NCBI RefSeq assembly: GCF_000233955.1
Contig: NZ_JH376616.1
Location: 248,001-312,000, forward strand
Direction: 5' to 3'
DNA: 64,000 bases
Origin: Paraprevotella clara YIT 11840
GTDB taxonomy: Bacteria; Bacteroidota; Bacteroidia; Bacteroidales; Bacteroidaceae
Part shown: piece after piece, positions 10,701 to 18,887 of the stretch
Layout: every line of letters starts with the position of its first letter
Numbering within the stretch: the stretch's first letter is position 1
Notes under the pieces: model-generated
Seen by the model: only the letters and a program-made list of their open reading frames with translations
Databases searched by the model: none
Told to the model about the DNA's origin: nothing
Program-made: the position numbers and the translations under genes

Positions 10701-11721
10701 CATCAGTTTGAATATCATCGTCTGGGATAAAGAAATATTCATAGTGTTCCAAATACTCCGGATGATGCTGTAAATAATCAAATACCAATTTTAGTTTATA
10801 TCCTTTGCTGTAACTGATAAAGTCGGCATCGTCATAAAAATTATTGAACGATTGGTCATATACAATCAAATGTAAGTCAAACAAGGCGGATTCTTTGCCT
10901 TTCGACCACTCTTTGTGTAAACTGTTAGAACCTACAGATGAGATTATGCAATATTTTTTTAGCTTGTATGCTGTGGACATATACTTCTCTTTTATGGGAT
11001 GGTAAAGCATATCGGCCCTTTTTTCTTGAGGTTTTAACGGGAGGTGTGAAAAGGTGTTTTTATCGTAAAGTTTGTTGCGAAATCCTTTAATCACATAATA
11101 ACCGTCCCCACCCATATCGGCTATACTACATCCCCGTAAAGACAGCAAGGTGGGGATTAATACTTCATGATGCCCGCTCCAACCATTTGAAAGTGCTTCG
11201 TGGATATATGAAAGTGCTCGGACAGACAATCTGTATACCGGATTGAAAGAATGTATCTTGTTGTTATTGTCGAGGCATTCGTTTCCTGTATGTAAGGTCT
11301 TCCACCAGGGCCATTCTGGCTCTTCCTGATAAATTTTCAGATATGCTGAAATAAGGTCAAAAGAATGTGTAGTGAATAAGTTGAAAAAAGAATCCCAATT
11401 ACCATTAAAATACACGTCATCTTCAATGAGCCAATAGTAGTCATAGTTAGGGTATGATAGGTAAAACTTAAGCAAAGGGAAATGATTGCTGCCCGGCAAT
11501 AATTGTTGTCCTATGGGGGTGTATCCCATATTATGCAAAATATCGGAAGTGAATGTATAATGTGGGACACTTTTAATTGTATCCGGGACTTCTTGTTCCT
11601 TTTGATGATACAAAAATATCGTATCATTTGCGTCATCTCTATTCATAATCGATAGCTTGTCGATTTTTTTTATGGTGCAAAAATCAGATTTTCCGCTCAA
11701 AAAGAGTATAACTTGCTTCAT
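7708..11721 (-). CDS. Giant multidomain glycosyltransferase with LanC-like segment
   Basis: A 1337-residue protein with at least five recognisable parts. Residues 1-240 are a GT-A-like module with WLIEDDVYF (97-105). Residues 255-470 resemble DUF707, with FFIPDDDIQ (330-338) and GWGTEYHW (412-419). Residues 515-720 resemble the LanC alpha/alpha toroid, with glycine-rich LGLDGITG and SGLPGFCW, but I see no CHG zinc-ligand motif. Residues 723-945 are a family-2 glycosyltransferase: FSVIMPIYNQ, VNDGST, PADDF. Residues 974-1337 look like a GT-B fold. No signal peptide or membrane helix is visible, so it is probably cytoplasmic. It is the last gene of the exporter operon, 32 bases after the TolC-like gene. 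I infer that it glycosylates the exported GG-leader protein or an associated glycan; acceptor and sugars are unknown. Confidence 0.8.
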   Translation of the reverse strand: MKQVILFLSGKSDFCTIKKIDKLSIMNRDDANDTIFLYHQKEQEVPDTIKSVPHYTFTSDILHNMGYTPIGQQLLPGSNHFPLLKFYLSYPNYDYYWLIEDDVYFNGNWDSFFNLFTTHSFDLISAYLKIYQEEPEWPWWKTLHTGNECLDNNNKIHSFNPVYRLSVRALSYIHEALSNGWSGHHEVLIPTLLSLRGCSIADMGGDGYYVIKGFRNKLYDKNTFSHLPLKPQEKRADMLYHPIKEKYMSTAYKLKKYCIISSVGSNSLHKEWSKGKESALFDLHLIVYDQSFNNFYDDADFISYSKGYKLKLVFDYLQHHPEYLEHYEYFFIPDDDIQTDAFQIARLFELMKEYHLEIAQPSLSESYFSHPHTLRDKYCLLRYTNFVEMMLPCFSRQALKKVLHTFNANESGWGTEYHWAKLIGSNHRDMAIIDQIHMVHTRPIQSFNPKNAQEASEYIKKYNLDTHIYEWGYIPNSHDHTVNIINRDQYKQIIRMSETSASNIMKLIRSNKINRLGLDGITGCALFLAAYSRISEKKLFADMSLTLIEKVGKKASLFRNDMNFVSGLPGFCWCVEWLAQNGFIYNDTNDILIEACAFINKKIKTDLKVLPAGQLLGLVWYYSIRLSNSENTQHTIYKEECEILDNTVKILKNKGVNDCPKISTNGISLLFKFFIPYLDMAISSSESLYPKILQTAWNSLFLTSRILFPEIENINKGKYPFTGFSVIMPIYNQGHFVKRAILSLKKQTLKNWELIIVNDGSTDCSHDVIQTELEDKRITYITYLQNKGLGYALNKGLEKARFSHIAYLPADDFYYPCHLENFKNIFEYESNTILTFSGMKYNDTDSFFRRSDTKTLGCRKGYSLQLVQTAHRKTKNKWMEREEMVTEDLFIMFWNKLVGQGLFVPTCQITANWTNHPYQRHKICNENFGGSIYKYKWYYHVKTPIRIRMSEYKIINEHELYKTIPHIYTEKVQLKILIIGSLAYNPERICSLEIHGCKLYGYWKPEPLYAYESVGPFPFGNIEDIPNDEFWIERVKDIRPDIIYTVFSATSIRFVYDSITALQHAGIQIPFVWHLKEGPQICIRYGEWAHLMELYCHSAANIFTNEMTKLWFEQFQANDKPYMILDLELPKQEYFTNNFSRKLSSQDNAIHTVVVGRMIGLTTKELKHLAQNNIHIHLYSESYHKQKNEMTQYCLEIAPRHFHVHAHCPANHWVEEFSQYDAGWLHNFISDNEDDLLRLSWDDINYPCRIGVFAAAGIPMIQRNNPFCKVASQNLLQEQNIGILYNNIEELSIYLHDTKKMALLAQNVMKQRMNFTFDSHVPELIRLFKNLIRTNEK

Positions 11722-11753
11722 GTCCTTAATAAGATTAAAGTTAATGGATTTAT

Positions 11754-13253
11754 TTAGTAAATAGGTAAAGTATAAGATAAATTTTCTTCTTTTTCAAAAT
11801 CATACAACGTCAATGTACGTATCGTATAATAATAAGTCCAGTAATCGCTTAATGCCTGTTGGTAATTACGTTGTGCTTCTTGTTGGCGGTTCAAGGATAA
11901 TGTTACGGAACTGACATCCTCTTTACCTAAAATGAAACGTGATTTATATATTTGGTAAGACGATAGTGCCATTTGGAATGCCTTTTGCGCTTTGTCGGTC
12001 AAAATTCTGTTTTGGTTAAATCGCAGGGTCGTTTGCAACACTTTTTCTTTCAGGTCTTCTATATTTTGGTTTACGGAAATCCTGATTTGTTCTAAATTGC
12101 TTTTGGCGGCATTCCTTTTGCTTTTTCCGGCTCCCCAATCCAAGATAGGAACCTTTATGCTCATACTGAAATAATCTTGCCTTGGCAGATGGGAATAGGC
12201 TTCGTGAAATTTTCCGGCAGCTTTGTTGAATCCGATACCAACCGAAAAAGAGGCATCAACCCCAGTTGTTTTCCTTATTCGTTCCAAGTCTTGTTCCGAT
12301 TCTCTAACCTGCATGTGGGCTTCCAATACGTTGGGATTATTCGTTTGCATGAGGCTGACTGCTTTCTGGGGAGAAATCGAAGAAATTTTAGGAAGCGGCG
12401 GAATTTCCAACTCAATGTCCATTGGCTTATCAATTTGCAGAAATAGCAGAAAGGAAGAAAGAGCCTCTTCCTTTTGGTGCGCTATTTGGACGGAAGCATT
12501 CTCTGCATTGATAAGGTCTACTTGCAAAGCCAATAGGTCCGCTTTTGATATGGCTGACATTTTATACCGTTCTTTTCCGGCAGAATACAGGGAATCGCAA
12601 GAATGCAGCGTTTCCGAAGCCATCCTATGCTCTTCTTGCAGCAATGCCAAGTCGAAAAAACGGTTGACGGTTTCAAGGATTGTGGATTCCATGGCATAGA
12701 TGTATTTTTGACGGGCTATTTGGTATTTTAGAGGCTCTATCTTCTTGCTCCACTTTAACGGATTATAACCGAACAGCGATTGTGAATAACCGAGGCTTAC
12801 TGGAACGGTTGAGTATTGCTCGTTGTTGTCTGTTCCTATATTCCTGATATAGTCCAATCCGGAAGAAAGGGTGAGAGTGCCTCCCGTAAAAGGGATGGAT
12901 TGGGATACAGACAAGCCCAATGACGTGGCCCAATAACGCTGTGGACGGTAGATATCTATATTTTGGGTGTAGTCGTAACGTTTGATGAACGTACGGCTAT
13001 ATTCTATGGGAGTGGTTTGCAATACAGCTTGGGGTTTAAGGCCGGCTTGGTAAGCTTTATACAACCAATAGGAAGATAAAAAGGCATGTTTATGCTTGAG
13101 AACTTCCGGTGACTGTCTTATAGCTATTTCTATGCACTGGTCCAATCTCATGTTCAAAACTTGCCCCAAGGCTTGCTTGGGAAAAAGCGTGATACCCAAA
13201 AGGAGAATGAATTTATGTATTTTATTATACGTTTTTTCCATGATGATTTGCAT
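11754..13253 (-). CDS. TolC-family outer-membrane channel protein
   Basis: A 499-residue outer-membrane efflux protein of the TolC/OEP type. The N-terminus has a signal peptide (KFILLLGITLFPKQALGQ) followed by MRLDQCIEIAIRQSPEVL, the typical first helix of OEP domains. The rest is long amphipathic helices with two repeated halves, as in trimeric channel-tunnels. Its ATG overlaps the stop of the HlyD-like gene (TAATG), so the two are translationally coupled. With the C39 ABC transporter and the adaptor it completes a type I-like secretion route from cytoplasm to outside. Confidence 0.9.
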   Translation of the reverse strand: MQIIMEKTYNKIHKFILLLGITLFPKQALGQVLNMRLDQCIEIAIRQSPEVLKHKHAFLSSYWLYKAYQAGLKPQAVLQTTPIEYSRTFIKRYDYTQNIDIYRPQRYWATSLGLSVSQSIPFTGGTLTLSSGLDYIRNIGTDNNEQYSTVPVSLGYSQSLFGYNPLKWSKKIEPLKYQIARQKYIYAMESTILETVNRFFDLALLQEEHRMASETLHSCDSLYSAGKERYKMSAISKADLLALQVDLINAENASVQIAHQKEEALSSFLLFLQIDKPMDIELEIPPLPKISSISPQKAVSLMQTNNPNVLEAHMQVRESEQDLERIRKTTGVDASFSVGIGFNKAAGKFHEAYSHLPRQDYFSMSIKVPILDWGAGKSKRNAAKSNLEQIRISVNQNIEDLKEKVLQTTLRFNQNRILTDKAQKAFQMALSSYQIYKSRFILGKEDVSSVTLSLNRQQEAQRNYQQALSDYWTYYYTIRTLTLYDFEKEENLSYTLPIY

Positions 13254-14584
13254 TATAGTTCCCTGACACTAAGGTTGTCAAACAGGCGTTCCAGCAAACG
13301 CCGGTCCTTGACTATGATATCTGCAATGCCTCCAAGTTCATATTGGAAATCTAAAGTATCGCCGTAATTGGTGATCAGCCCATTGGGAAGTTCTACCGTA
13401 ATCAGGTAGGTTTCTACTGTGTTTTCGACAGACTGTTGTGTTTGGGTAAGAATGGATATTGAATGCACCCGTCCTTCTATGCTGCCATATTCACGGTAAG
13501 GGTAATTATCCAATTTGATGGCGACTTTGTTTCCTTTGCTCACCTTTCCAGCTCCCATCGATGGTAATAGAAGTTGCCCGAATATTTTGTTTTCTGACGG
13601 CAGTATGCCGAAGACTTGTTCTCCAGCCTGTACATATTGGTTTTCCGAAACAAACTTCAAGAAGTCTACTTTTCCGTCGAACGGGGCTTTAAACACATAA
13701 CGTTGCTCCCACGACTTGATGTTGTCACTCAATTCCTGGTAAGCCGTAAGCAGATTTAAATGCAGCTTTTGTGCTTCATTCATTTGTTCTACATCAAGCA
13801 GGTGTGGGTTGTTCCAATTGTCTGCCGTTTGTTTTTGCAGGCTGATGATTTCCTTTTTCAGACTTTGTTCCTCCTGAATCGTGGAAAGATATTCATTTTT
13901 AGCCTGGTCTATTTCGTATTCATACGTTATAATGTCGTTTTTATTGGCTGCAGCGTATTTGTCTAACCATTTTTGAGACAAGGTCAATTTGCGCCCTACA
14001 GTTTCCAAAAGTTCTTTTGAAGAGGTTTGAAGCCGTTCGTTCCAACGAATGTTGTCCATGATACCTTTCCGTTGTTTTTCGTACGTATTTTCTTGCCAAT
14101 AGCTGATTTGGTTTTTCAATGCTGTAAAGAATATATAATATTGTGCATTCAGTTCACCCAAAGAAACGGTTTCAGGAAACGGATTATGGGCATTGTCGCG
14201 TGTTAGTTTTTCCGGATGGAACTTTTCAAGCAAGGAAGCTACTTTTTTCATGTCCGATGTCGAGGCTGGGTTTTCAATGACTGCAATATAATCGCCTCGG
14301 GAAATGTATGTTTGGTTCTCGTCTATCATCAGATGTATGTTTCCCGAACTCATGGATACTAATTTTACTGATGCATGATCCGAATTGATCTTTATGGCAC
14401 CTGTCACGGTATCCGGGTACTTGACCACCCATCCAAGGAGCAGGATTAGCAAGGCCAGCGCCGTAACCAACCAAGCCATTTTACGACCGAACGAGGTCGG
14501 CATGCGGTCGATGATGTCGGTGATTTCCTCGCTGCGCCTGTTTGTGCTTGGAAGCTGTGGGTTATTCTTTCGTGTCCAGTTCAT
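13253..14584 (-). CDS. HlyD-family membrane fusion adaptor
   Basis: A 443-residue periplasmic adaptor. It has a cytoplasmic head of about 35 residues, one membrane helix at roughly 37-54 (MAWLVTALALLILLLGWVV), a lipoyl-like half (VSMSSGNIHLMIDENQ...YISRGDYIAVIE), a long coiled coil (about 150-290), then the second half (APFDGKVDFLKFVSENQYVQAG) and a beta-barrel end. It bridges the inner-membrane C39 exporter and the TolC-like channel. Its first 23 bases overlap the end of the exporter gene, and its stop overlaps the TolC start. The gene order exporter-adaptor-channel is typical of bacteriocin-type exporters in Bacteroidales. Confidence 0.9.
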   Translation of the reverse strand: MNWTRKNNPQLPSTNRRSEEITDIIDRMPTSFGRKMAWLVTALALLILLLGWVVKYPDTVTGAIKINSDHASVKLVSMSSGNIHLMIDENQTYISRGDYIAVIENPASTSDMKKVASLLEKFHPEKLTRDNAHNPFPETVSLGELNAQYYIFFTALKNQISYWQENTYEKQRKGIMDNIRWNERLQTSSKELLETVGRKLTLSQKWLDKYAAANKNDIITYEYEIDQAKNEYLSTIQEEQSLKKEIISLQKQTADNWNNPHLLDVEQMNEAQKLHLNLLTAYQELSDNIKSWEQRYVFKAPFDGKVDFLKFVSENQYVQAGEQVFGILPSENKIFGQLLLPSMGAGKVSKGNKVAIKLDNYPYREYGSIEGRVHSISILTQTQQSVENTVETYLITVELPNGLITNYGDTLDFQYELGGIADIIVKDRRLLERLFDNLSVREL

Positions 14585-16763
14585 ATTGGTTCTGTATCAG
14601 TTGATAATAATATTGTTTGTTTTGCATCAGTTGGTCATGATTGCCCGTTTCTATAATGGAACCGGATTTGAGCACTACAATTTGGTCAGCTTTCCGTATG
14701 GTACTCAATCTATGGGCTATGATGATGACCGTGCGGTTCACGAATACGTTGTTCAGTGCTTTTACGATTTTTTGTTCATTGATGGTGTCCAACGCATTTG
14801 TGGCTTCGTCCAAAAAAAGATAATCCGGTTTTTTATATAGGGCGCGGGCTATAAGCAAGCGTTGCCGCTGTCCTCCGCTCAGCCCCCTTCCCATTTCTCC
14901 TATTGTGGTCTGGTAGCCTTGTGGCATGGCTTCTATTTCCTTGTTGATGCAAGCCACTTCTGTAGCCCGTTTTAGGGCATCATAGTCTATGTTTTCTTCG
15001 TTCAATACGATGTTGTTCTGAATGGTATCGTTGAAAAGTTTACCATCTTGCATCACGCATCCGCATTTGGAACGCCATTCTCTCAACCCGATATTGTTGA
15101 TGTTCATTTGCCCGATACTGATTTCCCCATATGATGGAACATACATTCTTAGAAGCAGCTTCAAAAGGGTGGATTTTCCACATCCGCTGTCTCCTACAAT
15201 GGCAGTCACTTTTCCCTCAGGGATAGTCAAGTTTATATTTTTCAAGACGATGGGTGCGTGCGGTGAATACCTGAACGACAAATTTTTCACTATCAAGCTC
15301 TTATCCTTGGGCAAGGCAAGGCTGTTGGAAATGATGGGGGATGTATCGTCTTCATCTTCCAATTTATGAATCTCATTGATGCGCATGAAGCTGATTTTCG
15401 CGTATTGGGCAGACTGTATGAAACTGACAAATTGCATGATGGGGCCGTTCATCATACCTATAATAAATTGAGTGGAAATCATCATGTCGAAAGTGATTTG
15501 TCCGTTGATGACGGCCACGGCGCAGAAAAACGTGACTCCTATGTTGGTTAGGCTGTTAATGAAATTGGCTCCAAGCATTTGGGTATTGTTGATATTAAGT
15601 ACTTTCAAATTTAGGTTGTAAATCCGTGCTTGAATGGCTTCCCATTTCCATCTTTTGATGTCTTCATAGTTGTTTATTTTGATTTCTTGTATGTTTCCAA
15701 TAGTTTCCACCCAAAAACTTTGATTTTTGGAATTCAGTTCAAAATATTCCCAGTCCAATTTCTTGCGGACGCTCAGAAACGTGAGTACCCAAATGACATA
15801 TAAGGCGTTTCCGGCAAGGAAAATGAAAAAAATCCCTGAATTATAGACCAGAAGGATTATGCTGAACACTACAAATGTGACAGCAGAAAAAAGAGTACTC
15901 AGGGAGTTGTTCATAATAAATGAGCGGATGCGTTCATGGTCGTTGGCACGTTGCAGGATATCGCCTACCAATTTGTTTTCAAAGAATGTCACGGGAAGTT
16001 TCATCAGTTTGATCAGGTAATCCGAAATGAGCGAAATGTTTACGCGCATGGAAATGTGCATTAGAATCCAATTACGCATGATGTTGGATAATGTGATACT
16101 CAATAGCAATACGATATTTCCCACTAACATCATATTAATAAAGGTTATATCTTGTGTGTAAATGCCGATGTCTATAACCGATTTGGAAATGAAGGGTAAT
16201 AACGCTTGTAAACCTGTGGCTAACAGCATGGCAAAAAGCAGAATGCCAAAGGTCTTTTTATAAGGAATAAAGTATCCCATGAAATTTTCCAATGTCTTGA
16301 ACCGTTCTATGCGTTCATGTGCTTCTATTTGTTTGAAGTTAGCCATGGGTTGTAGTCCCATAAGTTTTCCATAGCTTTTTTGAGGTTCATACCATTGGTT
16401 GATAAATTCTTGCAACGGATAGTAGAGCAAGCCTTTTGCCGGGTCGGACACATATATCCGCCCTTTTCTGATTTTATAGACTACTATAAAGTGGTCGTGC
16501 TTCCAGTGTACGATACAGGGTAGCGGTACCCTTTCCATCAAATCCTGTAGGGTTGCTTTTATGGCAAGGCTGCGTAAGCCAATCTTTTCTGCAGCATAGC
16601 TGATGTCTAAAAGTGAAACTCCTTCGCGTGTGATGCCACAAAGGTCCCTCAAATACTGCAAGGAATAGTATTTGCCATAATATTTGGCAATGATTTTCAA
16701 ACAGGCAGGTCCGCAATCCTTGGCATCCATTTGATATTCATGAGGAAATTTGTTAAATATCAT
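14562..16763 (-). CDS. C39 peptidase-containing ABC exporter (PCAT)
   Basis: A 733-residue bifunctional exporter that cleaves double-glycine leaders and pumps the cargo. The N-terminal C39 peptidase has its complete active site: Gln11, Cys17 (DAKDCGPAC), His91 (HDHFIVVY) and Asp107 (VSDPAKG). Membrane helices span about 165-440. The nucleotide-binding domain has Walker A GDSGCGKST (524-532), signature LSGGQ (628-632), Walker B YLFLDE (648-653) and His684 in the H-loop. It is the first gene of the leftward operon and diverges from the GG-leader gene at 16910, which is its most likely substrate. All catalytic residues are intact. Confidence 0.95.
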   Translation of the reverse strand: MIFNKFPHEYQMDAKDCGPACLKIIAKYYGKYYSLQYLRDLCGITREGVSLLDISYAAEKIGLRSLAIKATLQDLMERVPLPCIVHWKHDHFIVVYKIRKGRIYVSDPAKGLLYYPLQEFINQWYEPQKSYGKLMGLQPMANFKQIEAHERIERFKTLENFMGYFIPYKKTFGILLFAMLLATGLQALLPFISKSVIDIGIYTQDITFINMMLVGNIVLLLSITLSNIMRNWILMHISMRVNISLISDYLIKLMKLPVTFFENKLVGDILQRANDHERIRSFIMNNSLSTLFSAVTFVVFSIILLVYNSGIFFIFLAGNALYVIWVLTFLSVRKKLDWEYFELNSKNQSFWVETIGNIQEIKINNYEDIKRWKWEAIQARIYNLNLKVLNINNTQMLGANFINSLTNIGVTFFCAVAVINGQITFDMMISTQFIIGMMNGPIMQFVSFIQSAQYAKISFMRINEIHKLEDEDDTSPIISNSLALPKDKSLIVKNLSFRYSPHAPIVLKNINLTIPEGKVTAIVGDSGCGKSTLLKLLLRMYVPSYGEISIGQMNINNIGLREWRSKCGCVMQDGKLFNDTIQNNIVLNEENIDYDALKRATEVACINKEIEAMPQGYQTTIGEMGRGLSGGQRQRLLIARALYKKPDYLFLDEATNALDTINEQKIVKALNNVFVNRTVIIIAHRLSTIRKADQIVVLKSGSIIETGNHDQLMQNKQYYYQLIQNQYELDTKE

Positions 16764-16868
16764 AAGTTTTTCATTATTATTATTGCAAATATCGAAAAAT
16801 TTTCCATACTTTGTAAGCAGATAATAGAATATATTTTATCCTTTGTTGATTTTGTGAAGTTGAAGCGA

Positions 16869-16876
16869 TAAGTTTG
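16869..16876 (+). promoter_or_regulatory. -7 box for the GG-leader operon
   Basis: TAAGTTTG matches TAnnTTTG and lies 33 bases before the ATG at 16910. A TTTG at 16842-16845 is 23 bases upstream of it, slightly more than the usual spacing. The 146-base gap must also hold the promoter of the exporter operon, which I could not place. Confidence 0.5.
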
Positions 16877-16909
16877 TTTTTTATATTAACTTAATTTAAT
16901 TTTAGTCAT

Positions 16910-17494
16910 ATGAAAAAGCTAAGCAAGTTGTCTATCTTTGACGAGTGTATGAATCCCGAATTGTCGGAAAATGAGATGCGCGAAACCGTAGGGGGAAATG
17001 GGGGTGATTATTCTCAAAATTGGTGTTTCTTTAATTGTATGGCTTATTTGCATAAAGAATATAGAGGGTATAACATAGATGCCAGTTCGATTGCAACAGA
17101 TTATTTTCAAGGGACGGCAAATACGAATGATGATTGGAATGGAACGGGTGACATAAAAGACTATGCGTATGGCCCTATGGCATACACGGATAAAGAACGG
17201 ACTACTCCCAATCAGGAGTTATTTGATTATATGAGTAATTATTTTGAAACGGATACAGGAAGTTGGGAACAAAATAAAGTTTCATCTCTATTCAATAAAA
17301 ATGGCTCAACAGCATCAGGAGAGTACGTTGTTGGTATTTTTGGAAGTTCTTCAGGAAAGTACCATGCTGTCATTTTTGAATCTTACAGTGATGGAAAATA
17401 TAAGTACTATGACCCAAGCTATAAGACCGAGAGTACGGTGGACGAAAAATATGTCCAATTTGCGGGAAAGGTAACTGGTTATAAGGATTTTTAA
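16910..17494 (+). CDS. Double-glycine-leader protein with papain/C39-like core
   Basis: A 194-residue protein. Residues 1-29 form a Bacteroidales-type GG leader: MKKLSKLSIF, then LSENEMRETVGG, with cleavage expected after Gly29. The mature part of about 165 residues is not a small peptide. It opens with SQNWCFFNCMAYL (Gln36, Cys39, Cys43), has AVIFESYSDGKYKYYDPS with His152 just before it, and Asp168. This Gln/Cys...His...Asp order and spacing resembles papain-like peptidases of the C39 or AvrRpt2 type; Cys39 or Cys43 could be the nucleophile. It is divergent from the C39 exporter, the obvious route out. I infer a secreted cysteine peptidase or toxin, or a pseudo-enzyme. A structural precursor for modification by the LanC-like and glycosyltransferase proteins is the main alternative. 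Confidence 0.7.
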   Translation: MKKLSKLSIFDECMNPELSENEMRETVGGNGGDYSQNWCFFNCMAYLHKEYRGYNIDASSIATDYFQGTANTNDDWNGTGDIKDYAYGPMAYTDKERTTPNQELFDYMSNYFETDTGSWEQNKVSSLFNKNGSTASGEYVVGIFGSSSGKYHAVIFESYSDGKYKYYDPSYKTESTVDEKYVQFAGKVTGYKDF

Positions 17495-17502
17495 AATCCT
17501 GA

Positions 17503-18201
17503 ATGATTAAAAGAAAGGGATTATTTATGTTTATAATAAGACATATGAAGCCGTTTTTTGTATGGGGATTATTGGTGGTGATAGGAGGTATTCACGCCTT
17601 TGCAGCACCAACAGGTGGGAAGTTGGAAGACAGGGACAGAAGTTGGGTTACAGATAAAAATGAAGAGAATGGTTTCCAAACTGATTTGGAATTCAATAAA
17701 TTACCTGTTGCAATGTTGTTGAATAATGTGTTTATTAAAAGTGATATAGGAATAGACTTGTATAAAGTGGAGAAAAAAGAGTTCCCGTACTATTACATAA
17801 AGCGTGAACACAAGCCTTTCATTATACGTGGTGTAGGGAAGGATGGTCGGGACTCCATCGTGTTGGAAAAGGATGCATCTCCAGACAACCCTATTGAAAT
17901 CAATGGGGAATCTTATATTTTCGTCCAAAACCTGATTTCTTCCCAAAAATTTGATTTGGCATCATTGGAGGAGATTAAAGAGGAATTTTGCCCGGACGTG
18001 ACAGAGCCATGTTTGTATATGGTCAATAAATTCTTTATCACGAAGGATGTGGGGTCTTATAAATTGGATCGGAACTTTGTGTTGAAAGTAGAGGCGTTGC
18101 CTTCTTCGGAAATAGTTTTTTTTAAGGGTAAAGAACCATTCACTATCATACGGATATTTACCAATACGCCTGGTAACCGTTACGCGCCAAGGATAAGGTG
18201 A
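17503..18201 (+). CDS. Secreted paralogue A of unknown function
   Basis: A 232-residue protein with no family I recognise, first of three tandem paralogues. The ATG at 17503 is eight bases after the GG-leader gene; a start at 17545 (MKPFFVWGLLVVIGGIHAFA) gives a cleaner signal peptide and may be the true one. The mature part shows two similar halves: NVFIKSDIGIDL...KPFIIRGVG and NKFFITKDVGSYKL...EPFTIIRIFT, an internal duplication. The layout faintly recalls the plug region of SusC proteins (a short 'V-DG' strand, then a 'GV-I-T' strand), but that is only a resemblance. Probably periplasmic or surface-located; it may be a partner, receptor or immunity factor for the exported GG protein. Confidence 0.65.
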   Translation: MIKRKGLFMFIIRHMKPFFVWGLLVVIGGIHAFAAPTGGKLEDRDRSWVTDKNEENGFQTDLEFNKLPVAMLLNNVFIKSDIGIDLYKVEKKEFPYYYIKREHKPFIIRGVGKDGRDSIVLEKDASPDNPIEINGESYIFVQNLISSQKFDLASLEEIKEEFCPDVTEPCLYMVNKFFITKDVGSYKLDRNFVLKVEALPSSEIVFFKGKEPFTIIRIFTNTPGNRYAPRIR

Positions 18202-18224
18202 GGATTTTAATTGGGAATGAAGAT

Positions 18225-18842
18225 ATGAAAAGGATTTTACTTTTGGTCAATATGACCTTGGGATTGGGGACTTTGGTAAACCATGCCGTTGCCAATATAA
18301 CGCATGACGAGAAGCCCGGTTATTATAGTGATAACCGTACGGACTTGGAATTCAACGGGAATACGTGTGGAGTCATGGTAAACGGCTTCTTTGTGAAAAG
18401 TGACATTGGAATTGATTTCCGTTCCGTGGAACATCTTTACCAGAGGCCATCCGTACCCTATACCATAAAAGGAGTGGGGGAAAACGGATTGGACTCTATT
18501 GTAGTAGAGGCTGCTCCGAGTGAAAAGAATCCGGTAGTTATAAATGGAATTCCATATTCTGATATTGTAAATTATGTACAAGAAAAAGAGGCTGAATGGG
18601 TTACTTTGGAGGATATAAAGAAACTGTATTTCCCGAAGGTTACAGGAAAGTGCTTGTATATGGTTAATAAATACTTTATCACAAAGGATTGGGAGTCTTA
18701 TAGATTGGATAAGGATTTCATATTGAAAGTGGAGGCATTGCCCTCTTCGGAATGTGAAATTTTTGAAGGCCAATCTCCCTTTACCATTATTAGGGTTTTT
18801 ACGAATATAATATCTAACCACAACTCTGGACGCATCGGGTGA
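18225..18842 (+). CDS. Secreted paralogue B of unknown function
   Basis: About 205 residues, second of the three paralogues. The frame is open from a GTG at 18198 that overlaps the previous stop, but the ATG at 18225 starts a signal peptide (MKRILLLVNMTLGLGTLVNH) and is preferred. It shares with A the blocks TDLEFN, NGFFVKSDIGIDF, DSIVVEA, NPVVINGIPY, CLYMVNKYFITKD, DKDFILKVEALPSSE and FTIIRVFTN. The two-repeat layout is the same. Sequence identity to A is high in the C-terminal half and low near the mature N-terminus, as expected for diverging secreted paralogues. Confidence 0.65.
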   Translation: MKRILLLVNMTLGLGTLVNHAVANITHDEKPGYYSDNRTDLEFNGNTCGVMVNGFFVKSDIGIDFRSVEHLYQRPSVPYTIKGVGENGLDSIVVEAAPSEKNPVVINGIPYSDIVNYVQEKEAEWVTLEDIKKLYFPKVTGKCLYMVNKYFITKDWESYRLDKDFILKVEALPSSECEIFEGQSPFTIIRVFTNIISNHNSGRIG

Positions 18843-18887
18843 TTTTATGGATTAAATTGGAGTAAGATATATAAAAAATAATGGGTT

